Shown piece after piece: positions 44,777 through 54,666 of a stretch of 64,000 nucleotides of DNA; within the stretch, counting starts at the first letter, position 1; each line of letters opens with the position of its first letter. The notes beneath the pieces are model-generated. The model was not told the DNA's origin, ran no database searches, and saw only the letters and a program-made list of their open reading frames with translations. Both the position numbers and the translations under genes were made by a program. Location of the stretch: the NCBI GenBank assembly GCA_026724425.1, contig JAIUCV010000117.1:1521501-1585500 (forward strand). Reading direction: 5' to 3'. Source of the DNA: Erythrophleum ivorense. Its lineage: Eukaryota; Streptophyta; Magnoliopsida; Fabales; Fabaceae.

Positions 44777-45001
44777 TTTTGGTATCAGAGCGTATACGGT
44801 TTTAGGACTGTTAGTATTGGGTGAACTGGACTATGTGTTTAATTGATTATTGTGTTTAGTAAGTTAGTAGTCTAGTATCATCCTCTCGGCCTTCAGTGAT
44901 TCCGCGGTGAGTAGTGTTTTGTGTTTTGTGTTTTGTGTTGTGTGGAGTTTTGTGGTTGGTTTCTAGCCGGCTCATTTCCTGTTCTTTGGAAGTGCAGCGA
45001 A

Positions 45002-45913
45002 ATGGACGCAGGTGCTAGAGGTCGTGGCGCAGGTGGGCGCGGTAGAGTTAGTGCCCGTGTGGGCGGAGCAGTTGGCCGTGGTGGCCGAGCGGCAGGCCGT
45101 GGAGGCCGGAGTCAGGGTTGTGGATTACCGGCGGAGTCGGGAGAGAGTGCAGCGCCTAGTGTGGCGACTGCGTCAGTGACCCAGTCAGTTTCTTTGGCGA
45201 GTGAGGCCGGTTTGGTCGTCGGTAGTGGCGCGGGAGTTGGGGCGGTCCTAGGTGGGGGCGCGGCTCTAACTCAGGGTCGTGGTGACCAGTTTGTGGGGTT
45301 GCTGACGCAGCTGTTGGCACGTTTTCCGCCAGCGGTTCCAGAGCAGGCTTCGGGTGCACCTCTAGTGGCCGGGGCGCAGCAGGATGCTGCAGTTTTTGGG
45401 CAGCATGGTGCTGCAGTTGTTGGGCAGCAGGAGGCTGTAGTTGGTGAGAGTCCGCCTTATTTAGAGATGAGGGGACAGATGCAGAGGTTTGCTTTGCGTT
45501 TCTCGTGGGCAGAGCTAGTGAGGCTTGCAGTTTCGATTGAGGAGGATCAGCATGAGCAGGTTGATCCGGTGGTGGTTCCGTCTGTGGTTGCTCCGTTTGT
45601 TCAGTGGAGTCATCCGCAGCAGCAGCAGCGACATCAGTCGCAGCGGTGTAGAGGTTCTGGTTCTAGCAAGGGCGGTAAGCCTGCACAAGGCCAGAAGAGA
45701 AAATTGGACGAGGTTTTTGGAGGAAGCCGGAAAGTTCGCGGCAGTTGTTTTGGTTGTGGGAGCACGGAGCATCGTGTGGCGAGCTGTCCCGGGAGGGAGA
45801 CAGATTCAAGTGTTAGGGTGTGTTTTCGTTGTGGCGAGCAGGGGCATATCAGACAGGAGTGTCCCAAGTTACAGCCATTGGCGGCAGTGGAGTTTCAGCC
45901 AATAGTGGCTTAA
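45002..45913 (+). CDS. Gypsy gag-like protein with double zinc knuckle
   Basis: 303-aa open frame. The N-terminus is Gly/Arg/Ala-rich (MDAGARGRGAGGRGRVSARV), the middle low complexity. Near the C-terminus two CCHC-type knuckles are visible: CFGCGSTEHRVASC and CFRCGEQGHIRQEC, which bind RNA. The usual retrotrans-gag core seems shortened (only LRFSWAELVRLAVSIEEDQ-like sequence remains before the knuckles), so an internal deletion is likely. The frame ends at a TAA, after which the same frame reads on (PESQIAAVQPLSHSG), so the stop may be a mutation separating gag from the rest. G+C is clearly higher here than in the LTRs. Confidence 0.75.
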   Translation: MDAGARGRGAGGRGRVSARVGGAVGRGGRAAGRGGRSQGCGLPAESGESAAPSVATASVTQSVSLASEAGLVVGSGAGVGAVLGGGAALTQGRGDQFVGLLTQLLARFPPAVPEQASGAPLVAGAQQDAAVFGQHGAAVVGQQEAVVGESPPYLEMRGQMQRFALRFSWAELVRLAVSIEEDQHEQVDPVVVPSVVAPFVQWSHPQQQQRHQSQRCRGSGSSKGGKPAQGQKRKLDEVFGGSRKVRGSCFGCGSTEHRVASCPGRETDSSVRVCFRCGEQGHIRQECPKLQPLAAVEFQPIVA

Positions 45914-48480
45914 CCAGAGTCTCAGATCGCAGCGGTGCAGCCGTTGAGTCATAGTGGGGCGGCGCCGAGTGAGGTTCCTTCGACAGAAGTTGGTCAGACT
46001 AGTCTGTCCGAGGCAGATCACAGGTAAAATTCTTGATTCAGACTTCGTAAATTCTTAGTGTAGAATTGTGGTGGTCGTCTGTTTCTTTTATTTTATATGT
46101 GATAGAGTGTTAGGGTTCTAAACACTTGTCATGGTTAGTGGGCGGTGTTGAGTCTCAGGGTTGTTTGACTCGGGAGCATTTAAATGCTTCATCATTCATC
46201 ATTCCATAGCGTGCCAAGTGTAGTGGCGTCCGGAGCAGCGCTGGTGAGCGTTCGTGTTGGGTCAAGGTACCTAGTGGAGGATTTCGGGCTACATACGGCT
46301 GTGTTAGAATAGTTGATGTTTGGAGTGCGGACAGTCGATGCCAGCAGTGTTCGTCATCAGTTCGGTGGGACTACATGACGTAATTTTGGTGATGAACTGG
46401 TTGGAGTTTTACCGAGTTCATCTGAATTGCTTTAGAGGCAGAGTGCTGTCTAAGCGGGATGCAAGGAGGTTGGTGTTTCAGGGGTTGAGACTGACTTCCG
46501 AGAGTTTTGTGTCTCGGCTATGCAGGGTGAGCAGATGTTAGAGCAAGTTGCGAGGCTTTTGGCGACGATCGGTTTCGGAGTCCAGTGTTGAGGTGTTTAT
46601 CGAAGAGTTCCGGGGATATCAAGGATATCCGTGTGGTTCAGGAGCTCGAGGGGTTCTGAGGAGCACGTGGCTCATTAGAGTTGTTTCTGGAGAAAATACA
46701 AGAGCAGGAACTGTATGCTAAGTTGAGCAAATACGGTTTCTCGCAATTGACAGTTGTGTTTCAGGGTGTAGCAGAATACTGCAGGAGTCCGTTAAGGGTT
46801 TTGCGAGTGTGTCGCAGTCGATGACGAGGTTGACGAGCATGGATGTGCCGTTTGTATGGTCGTCAGAGTGTGAGAGAGCTTTGGGAAGCTTAAAGAGTTG
46901 TTGTTCAGTACACCAGTATTGGCATTACCTGAGCCGGGGAAGCCTTTCATAGTGTACATAGTTGTTGCTGGAGTTGGTTTGGGTTGTGTATCGAGCTTCC
47001 GATAATTTATGATCTGGATACTGTCTATCTTCCGACGAGGTTGATTAGGTGGCAGTCGCGTTGAGTTGACGGAGAGTTGTTTCAGCTAAAGAGCAGGATG
47101 ATGATGCCATGGTAGGCGGGTTTTAGTACTTTGTGTTTTTATGCTACTTGGGAGGAGCCTTCGCGTTTAGAGACAGTGGATCAGGCGGATCTACTCAGTA
47201 GAATCAGGATGGCTCAGCGGAGCGAGCGTAGTTTATTTTGATGCAATCGCGAGCAGTTGGCTCCGAGTTTTCGGTCTCATCAAAAGGCCGTTTATGGCGC
47301 GTGGTCGGGCTTGTATACCCGAGGTTGAGGAGTCGAGACAGGAGGTTTTGAGAGAGGCTCGTGCGAGCAAGTTCTCGATTCATGGAAGAGCGACCAAGAT
47401 GTATCGCGATCTCAAGCGGTGTTATCACTGGGTCGGGTTAAAGAGAGTTGTAGCTGTTTTGGGTTGCGTGGTGCAACTCGTGTTCGTTGGTCAAGTCAGA
47501 ACATCGCTCTTCGAGTGGTCTTCTGCAGAGTTTATCCATTTCAGAGTGAAAGTGGGCTAGGATCATGATGGATTCAAGATGGAATTATCTATCTCACAGA
47601 CATGTGATGTTTTGGGTGGTTGTGGGTCGGTTGACCAAGTCAACATTTTCTGGTCATTAAGAAGACAGATGGAGTTGCTGTTTGGCTAGGAAATTTTGTT
47701 AGAGATTGTGAGGCTGCATGGTATGCCAGTCAGTAATCGTGTCGGGTCATGATCCGAGATTCGCCTCAGAGTTTGGAGGGCGTTTCAGACAGTGATGGGC
47801 ACTAAGGTGCATATGGGTACAGTGTATCATCCGCGTGCAAAGGGGTGGTCAGAGAGGACTATCCAGAGCTTGGAAGTTTTGTTGAGGATGTGTGTGTGGG
47901 ATTGGAGCGACCATTGGACTGGTCATCTGTGTCAGGCAGAGTTGCCACAACAATAGTTATCAGGCGAGCTTTTGCATGGCTCCGTGTGAGGCTTTGTATG
48001 GGAGGCCATGTAGGACGCCTTTATGCTGAACCCAAGTGGGGGAGCGCAGCATTTATGGAGTTACTTTTGTTCAGGAAAATGACGGAGAAGGTCCGTGTTT
48101 GAGGTTGATCAAGAAGAAAGCTCAGGATAGGCAGAAGAGTTACGCTGTTAGGCGTAGGCGGAACTCGAGTTTCAGGTTGGAGTTAGAGTATACCTCGAGA
48201 TGGCTATGTTGAGGGGTCCTAACAGACCCATAGCAAAGAACAAGCTGAGTGCGCGGTTTATGGGCCCGTTCCAGTAGTGGGGCGAGTTGGACCATTGGCG
48301 TATCGGCTTGAGTTACCTGTGTTTATGAGGATGTTTCACAAGGTGTTTCGTGTTTTGAGGTTGAGAGAGAGTGCTTCCATCCTTCAGGGAAGTTAGTGGT
48401 TAATATTTCAGAGGATCTTAGGCCTTTTTAGGGAGTTCTGGCGGTTTTGTGAGGATTCTCGAGAGGAGAGTCAAGGTTCT
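45914..48480 (+). pseudogene. Decayed Gypsy pol fragments
   Basis: Broken pieces in the right order for Gypsy: protease/RT junction (HDVILVMNWLEFYRVHLNC, near 46370-46440), RNase H start (PVLALPEPGKPFIVYI, near 46910-46965), integrase zinc region (KFSIHGRATKMYRDLKRCYHW, near 47370-47430) and the C-terminal part (AMLRGPNRPIAKNKLSARF, near 48200-48270; then RLELP..MRMFHKVFRVLRL). Frames change repeatedly and most of RT is absent. The order gag-PR-RT-RH-INT identifies Gypsy, not Copia. Confidence 0.82.
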
Positions 48481-49091
48481 GCGGAACAAGAGAGTGTCGT
48501 TGTGAAAACTTGAGGCAAAGATGAAGTTGGATTTCTGAAAGTGTTCGACTAGTAGGTCGAGGAATTAGCTCTTCATCTTTATAGTTTCAGTTGGTTAGCC
48601 TTAGGCTATGTTGTTGCAGTGGTTTATGTATTTTCGTCTGTGGTACGATGTACATTCTTGGAGATTTATAAGAGGGAGTGTCCTTATAAATCTGTGTTAC
48701 GGATGTTACGGGTTGTGTTGACCAGTTTGGGTCGTGAGACAGTTCTAGTCGGTTATGTTATAGGCGTTTCGGTTTATTACTCTTTACATTTAGGAGATTG
48801 TTTTCTCCTGCAGACCTATCTGAGACGGTGGGTGCTCGGTAGGGTTTTGGCGGACTTATCTGCAGATAGGTGCCGTGGTTTGTTTTTGCAGACTTATCTG
48901 GGGCTAGCAACCTCAGTATAAGTGGGGAGATTGAGATCTCCGTGCGGCCTTACCTGGGATTAGCTACCTCAGGGGAAGTGCTTGCAGACTTATACTTGGT
49001 ATAAGGGTGCTGCTTACTAGTGGCTGACGAGTCACGAAGTGAGCATCAAGGGGTGGTGGATCCCTTGAGAGAGACAAGTGGGTCTCTTGCA

Positions 49092-49240
49092 TTTATATGG
49101 GTATTGTGACGGTGGTGTCACAGTACAGATTTTGTGACGGTGGTGTCACGGTTTGGGTACTTGTGACGGTGGTGTCACGGTACAGATTTTGTGACGGTGG
49201 TGTCACGGTTTGGGTATTTGTGACGGTGGTGTCATGGTTT
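49092..49240 (+). repeat. Tandem GTGACGGTGGTGTCAC repeats before the Gypsy 3' LTR
   Basis: Five copies of a TTGTGACGGTGGTGTCACGG-type unit at spacings of 27-31 bases, between pol remains and the polypurine tract. Each unit is itself an inverted repeat (GTGAC...GTCAC). The spacers alternate between two forms (TACAGATTT and TTTGGGTA). Confidence 0.85.
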
Positions 49241-49419
49241 GGTTTTGAGTAAAGAGTAATGAATGTCTGGAAACGTGCTTATAACATAGGATTAGATGTG
49301 AGTCTCTGGGATCAGTGGTGGATCTCTTGTGTTTGGCCAGTGGAGGGCCGGGTTTTGTCGTCTTGAGTAGACGTTCTGTGTTAGGATTCGAGGGCGAATC
49401 CAGTTTAGTGGGGGAGAAT

Positions 49420-51002
49420 TGTAACATCCGTGAACCAGAAAGTTGTTTTGGAAGTGGTATCGGACGACATTAGAGGTTTGGGAGTAGATTACATATGCTC
49501 TTTGAGGTGTGAATCAAGGATTGGCTGTGCATGTTCTTGTTTGATTGTTGTGCAGTCGGTCTAAGGTTCGAACATCGCGAAGAAAATGTGTAAAAAGCTC
49601 TTGAATGACTAGTGTCGATCGACACCTAAGGGAAGTGTCAATCGACACCGGTTTGAGAAATCAATTCCGGTTTAAGTCGATTGCGCGTTTGATTTGTGGT
49701 TTGAGTTGGTATGGTCGATGGGTGTCGACCGACACCAAGGAAGGGTGTCGATCGACACCGGTTATTGTGAAATCGACCGGTTTGATTTAAGTTGTCGGTT
49801 TAGTCCGGTTAAGGGAAGAAAACCCTAAAAACGAGTTTAAAGGGGTGCAACCGTCTGTTTTTGACACAATTTTCGAGGCTGGAGTTTCCAGAGAGAAAAG
49901 AGGCGATTTTTGGGAGAAGTCGAAAACACTGTTCATCGGTTACTGTTCATCGGTTACTGTTCATCGCCGGAGTTACTGTTCATCGCGCACTGTTCAATCG
50001 CCGGAGTTACTGTTTAGCGCCGGAGTTACTGTTCATCGCGCACTGTTCATCGTTTTTCCTCTTTTCCCTTTGTTCAATCGGTTGTCGAGGTGAGTGCATG
50101 ACCGTAGGCTCGCAAATAGTGGAAATTGTGAAAGTGAATTGTTGATTTGATGAGTTTATGTGTTGTTTGTGGTGGTTTATGTGTTATTAGTGCATTTGAT
50201 CGATTGGATTGTGACAATTTCGTGTTTTGGGTGTTTTTGTGTTAGAAATCGAGTTGGGCGTCGATCTCCTGGATCGGTGTCGATCGACACCAAGCCGGTG
50301 TCGCTCGACACCAATCGGGCCGGGTGTCGAGCGACACAAGCTGTGTCGATCGACACTGGTCCGGTTAAATCCGGTTTTTTGCCGAATTAATTAAATTGAA
50401 TTAATTAATGGTTTAATCTGGTTTAATCGGTTTAATTGGAATTAAGTGGTTTAATTCTGAAATTAATTAATTAGTGGTTAATTAATTAATTAAATTAGTT
50501 TATAATAATTGTGGAAATTATTTTATGTGTTTAAAATTATTATAATAATTGTGGAAATTATTTAATAATTGTGGAAATCATTTTAAGGGTTAAGAATTGT
50601 TATTTAATTGAGGAAAATTGTATAAGAATTAAAAGAAGTGAATTTAATAATTTTGGTATTTATTAATATTATTTAAAAGTGTTTTAAATTGCGTAATTGG
50701 CCTGTAGGCGGGGTGATTGCCTCACTAAGTATTTATGAAATACTTATGCATCTCTTTTTCCCTAATGTGATGCAGGTAAAAGAAAGTGTGATCGCGGAAT
50801 CGGGCCAGAGAGAGGATGATAGGATTTTGTTGTTTACCGTTTTTGGTTTATGTTGTTATTTGCAAACCTGGTGTTTAGGTTGCTAGGTTATTTTATGGTA
50901 TTTTGGAATTGCATATGATTGTTTGAATTATTAATTTTATGGAGTTTATTTATTGAGAATTTCCGCACTTAATAAAAAAAAAAAAAAAGCTTGGTTGTTT
51001 CA
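49420..51002 (+). repeat. Gypsy 3' LTR
   Basis: 1583 bases, same structure as the 5' LTR. It has eight palindrome copies instead of nine because one 21-base unit is missing from the second cluster (around 50278-50360), plus small changes in the GTTCATCG array. Preceded by the polypurine tract. Confidence 0.95.
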
Positions 51003-51725
51003 GTAACCGGGGGTTTCCGATCGATATTCGAATATAATTTATTATTTATAGCTTTCCACACATACCATACTAACCATGGATAGATCCGCATACTATCATT
51101 ATCGGGTAAATGCCAAAAACGATGAGCAATATTTGTAAATAGGGCATCAATCGGAAAAATATGTGGGGGAGTAAGAATTGGTGATAATGCCCACACTTGG
51201 AGCGTCGGAGGACATTCAAATAGTGCATGATTTACTGTTTCCGCAGCCATCCCAAAACGTGTGTATAAGGGATTTATTTGGATCCCACGACTTTGAAGTC
51301 GATTCCCCACTCGGGTACTACCCATGATTACATTCCAAAAAAAATGTCTTAACTTAGGTGGACATTTAATTTTCCAGACTTTTGCTAGAAAAGCCCGAAC
51401 ATCTGGTCCATATGAAATGATCAAATTTGCATCTGCATATTGTTGTGCCGTTAAATATCCTGATTTAAGTGTATAGTGTCCTATCTTTGTAAAGGTCCAC
51501 CCGAATGAATCATCGCGATGGGCATACGAAATTGGTATCCCATTAATAATCTCAATATCCTTAACTGAAAGAAATTGATGTAGTAGTGGAAGGTTCCACG
51601 TTGAGGTTACTGAGTCAATCAATTCACTCACTCTAAGGTAAAAATAGTAATTGACCCCATTACAGATACGTGATCTCAGACGAATATCTAGAATATCTGA
51701 AATCCACGGATCGTTCCATTTAATC
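51003..51725 (-). mobile_element. LINE remnant, 5' part (reverse-transcriptase zinc-binding domain)
   Basis: The minus-strand frame at 51631-51003, and degenerate sequence up to 51725, encode the zf-RVT region found C-terminal to LINE reverse transcriptases: KWNDPWI, then WKIKCPPKLRHFFWNV, then HALFECPPTLQVWALSP and YPWLVWYVWKAINNKLYSN. No RT core lies upstream, so the LINE was already 5'-truncated. The frame then runs by chance into the Gypsy LTR. GTAAC at 51003-51007 is the Gypsy target duplication. Confidence 0.85.
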
Positions 51726-52456
51726 TTATTTAACTTCTTTATTTTAAAAGTTTAAGACAATTTTTACACTATACTTAAAACTTATAATCTGCGCATGGCA
51801 AAGGAGATAAACTTTAATCACAAAGTTAGAAATACAAATCTCAAGATAATAATAACGTATGTAATATGTTTACTTGTAAATGAAAGATAGTTAAACTTAA
51901 AACGTTTATATTATTTTTTTCATTTTTTTTTATCAAAATAATGTGACATATGCTGCTCTACCATCATGAGTTTTTTTTCATTTATGCTTAATTAACTAGA
52001 AAATAGATAATCTCATTATTATATTTTTAACGTCATTTGTAATCTTATTAAGTAATAAATATATAAATTTATTTGATTTATTACATTTGATATTCTTTAA
52101 GAAAATTATTCTAATCACTAAAAAATAATTTTTTTATTTGAAATAAATTTATAAAATCTGCAATCAAATTATTGTGTAGAATCGCGGATAAGCATAAGGT
52201 GAGAGATTTGTCCTCGACGGATGAAGAAAGGGGTCTCGTAAGAATGAAAGTTAATGATAAATAGTTGTCAAACAAAAACTTGATGACATTCAAGTTGCAA
52301 CGATTCAATATAAGTGAGCTTCCATATGTGCATACAAGAATAACTAATCCACTTGACGTTGAACCTATAAATAGTTCATAGTTCCAGTGAACAAAAAGGA
52401 AAATTAAAAAATTAATTTGAATTTTCATTTCTTCTGTTCACAAGAGAGAAAAGAAA
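51726..52456. other. Spacer upstream of the small peptide gene
   Basis: About 730 very AT-rich bases. No gene or repeat ends recognised. The last 100 bases should contain the promoter of the peptide gene (CCTATAAATAG at 52362-52372 is a good TATA box, about 90 bases before the start codon). Confidence 0.5.
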
Positions 52457-52771
52457 ATGGACAGAAGAACCATAATGGTGATAATGATGGTGATGTTGGC
52501 GATGGGGTGTGGAGCGAAGACAATGAAAGAATGCAAGAAAATATGCGAAGACATATGTTCATTTCCGCCAAGCGATACATGCATTAAGAATTCAATACAT
52601 AAAACCCCTTGTGTTTTACCAGGTGATGACATATATGATTTTTCAAGAAGGGAGGAGCTGACACCTCAGCAAAAACGTCTGACCAATAGAAACATTTCAA
52701 ATAATACCAGTCAGCATTTCATTAATACACCTCAGCTTTTTAACCGGTTTGATTTACTTCACCTGAAATAG
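52457..52771 (+). CDS. Small secreted cysteine-rich peptide (unrecognised family)
   Basis: 104-aa frame. Residues 1-20 form a hydrophobic signal peptide (MDRRTIMVIMMVMLAMGCGA). The mature part has CKKICEDICSF, DTCIKN and TPCVLPG, giving five cysteines in about 35 residues after the signal. I do not recognise the family; it could be a defensin-like or other cysteine-rich secreted peptide. The region downstream of about residue 45 lies in a 197-base unit repeated three times, and its last 60 residues look non-peptide-like and derive from probable Helitron sequence, so the native C-terminus may have been replaced or the true gene may splice. A TATA box lies about 90 bases upstream of the ATG. 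It may be partly disrupted. Confidence 0.55.
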   Translation: MDRRTIMVIMMVMLAMGCGAKTMKECKKICEDICSFPPSDTCIKNSIHKTPCVLPGDDIYDFSRREELTPQQKRLTNRNISNNTSQHFINTPQLFNRFDLLHLK

Positions 52772-53181
52772 AAATTGGTTTAATTTGTTCAATACATAAA
52801 ACCCCTTGTGTTTTACCAGGTGATGACATATATGATTTTTCAAGAAGGGAGGAGCTGACACCTCAGCAAAAACGTCTGACCAATAGAAACATTTCAAATA
52901 ATACCAGTCAGCATTTCATTAATACACCTCAGCTTTTTAACCGGTTTGATTTACTTCACCTGAAATAGAAATTGGTTTAATTTGTTCAATACATAAAACC
53001 CCTTGTGTTTTACCAGGTGATGACATATATGATTTTTCAAGAAGGGAGGAGCTGACACCTCAGCAAAAACGTCTGACCAATAGAAACATTTCAAATAATA
53101 CCAGTCAGCATTTCATTAATACACCTCAGCTTTTTAACCGGTTTGATTTACTTCACCTGAAATAGAAATTGGTTTAATTTG
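52591..53181 (+). repeat. Three perfect-looking 197-base tandem repeats
   Basis: Units 52591-52787, 52788-52984 and 52985-53181 appear identical by eye. Each starts TTCAATACATAAAACCCC, runs through the 3' coding part of the small peptide gene, its stop codon and a TTTAATTTG tail. Only the first copy is joined to the signal-peptide part. The identity implies a very recent event or an assembly artefact. Confidence 0.92.
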
Positions 53182-53814
53182 TTCTTTCTTCTTCAAGCGA
53201 ACCGGCAAAATTGATTTTATCCGCATAAATGATTTCGACGCGAATTCAGAGGCCAGTTTCTTCTTCTTCTCTGTGTCGAGTTTCAGCGAGAATTAGTTGC
53301 GGGAGAAAATGGATTTGATTTATTGTTTCCGACCCATTCAGTCTTTTCGCAAAATCTCAGTTGTGCCTGATTTTAGCATAAGCAGTATTCCCGTTCGACG
53401 AAGAGTCTTCGTTTTTGATTTTCGGCGCCGCCATTTAACCGGTCTCCGAAAGTTTCCATCAAGACTTATGCGAAAGAGAGTAGAAGCAAACGATTATCGT
53501 TGAACCAAAGAAACAGAACAAAGTCGAAAAATCACTCAAAAAATTAAGAAACAAAAAATATGATGAAGAAGAAGAAGAAGAAGAGGTGGAGGAGGAGCAA
53601 GTTCTTCTCGAAGATGTTTTAGACGGTACGTCGTCCCTAAAAATAATATTCACAAAGTCAATAGACAGTTCACACAGAGATAATTAAAACAGACTACATG
53701 TCCAAACTATTTTATTTCACATATATTTAATAATAAAATAATGACCAAGATTAAATAAAAAAATAACAAATTGAAAGAAAAGAATACCGCGGCGTAGCGC
53801 GGGTCTAAATCTAG
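52640..53814 (+). mobile_element. Probable non-autonomous Helitron (3' end clear, 5' end uncertain)
   Basis: The sequence at 53787-53814 has a short GC-rich hairpin (CCGCGGCGTAGCGCGGG) followed by TCTAAATCTAG and then T. This is the standard 3' end of crucifer Helitrons (hairpin about 10 bases before CTAG or CTRR, inserted before T). The body (GACACCTCAGC, CTTCTTCTTC-rich part) resembles Arabidopsis ATREP-type Helitrons. The 5' TC end was not found; it may lie inside the first 197-base repeat. The 5' coordinate is therefore a guess. No Rep/helicase is encoded. Confidence 0.6.
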
Positions 53815-54666
53815 TTGTTTCAATTACTGTCTCCATCATCCTCATTTCCAATTTATTCCTTCACACTGATTATTTCTACGCATTAGAGATTTATTTAAGT
53901 GTTTGCTAATTGCTATCCTGTCATGTTCCCCAGTTCTGCAAAATAAAATTAATGAATATGAATATTTATTTTATTCCATTTTGACCTGAGAAGGTTTGTC
54001 TTAAAACATTAGTATATTCATCTCCAAAAAATACCAACCTTAAAATAATCTTAGAACAGAGCGAAAAAGTTTATGCAATTTTGTTGAGATTTTTTTTTTT
54101 CCCATGTGAGTTATCTCGCGGCTCTCGCCTACTGAAATATCAATCTTTGTTATCCAACAAGATATACAATTTTTTTTTTGTGGCTTGTTAAATTTCCTAG
54201 ATTATTAAGAATGTGTTTATATAAGTTCTAAATTAAGATCGATTGATACATGTTGAAAAACTGCTATACATGTGGTCTGACAAAACGATGGAGATGCAAA
54301 GATTAGAGGCAATAGGCTGCTATATAGCTTTGGCGTTGTAATTTTATGGAGGGTAAACCTAGTTACGGATCCAGATGACTTGCTTCAGAAGTAAACCCTT
54401 CCCATTCACGTCTTCCATGACATCAAAGATCATGATTTTGTCCTTACAACAACACGAAACAAGAGGAGAATAATAAAAGCTATTTCGCCTGTGAAATAAA
54501 TGGTTATCACAGTTTATTGCAGTTTTGTGGCAGAGTTTGCGTTTAGGAGAGTAAAAGCAAAAGCAGCAGCATATAAAACCAAACCAAATAAAGAACTTAG
54601 AGGATCAAATCACATATGTAATCCTAATCTTCCTCTCGCTTAGGAACCTCTTTCTCGAAAATTCCA
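53815..54666. other. Spacer downstream of the NBS-LRR gene
   Basis: 850 bases including the 3' UTR of the minus-strand NBS-LRR gene. No further gene, RNA or repeat was recognised. Confidence 0.45.

Larger units (their letters stand above)
43172..51002 (+). mobile_element. Gypsy LTR retrotransposon (complete ends, decayed pol)
   Basis: 7.83-kb element with 1605- and 1583-base LTRs, a GTAAC duplication on both sides (43167-43171; 51003-51007), primer binding site TGGTATCAGAGCG (44780-44792) and polypurine tract AGTGGGGGAGAA (49407-49418). LTRs begin TGTAACATCC and end GTTTCA. The gag is open, but protease, RT, RNase H and integrase survive only as short broken pieces, so the copy is non-autonomous. 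The LTRs are nearly identical apart from about a score of changes and one missing 21-base repeat unit. It sits inside a LINE remnant. Confidence 0.95.

Noticed and set aside
44780..44792. TGGTATCAGAGC-type sites (also 8421-8433, 31569-31581, 59995-60007) as possible tRNA gene parts
   Set aside because: They are retrotransposon primer binding sites complementary to initiator tRNA-Met; no tRNA gene surrounds them.
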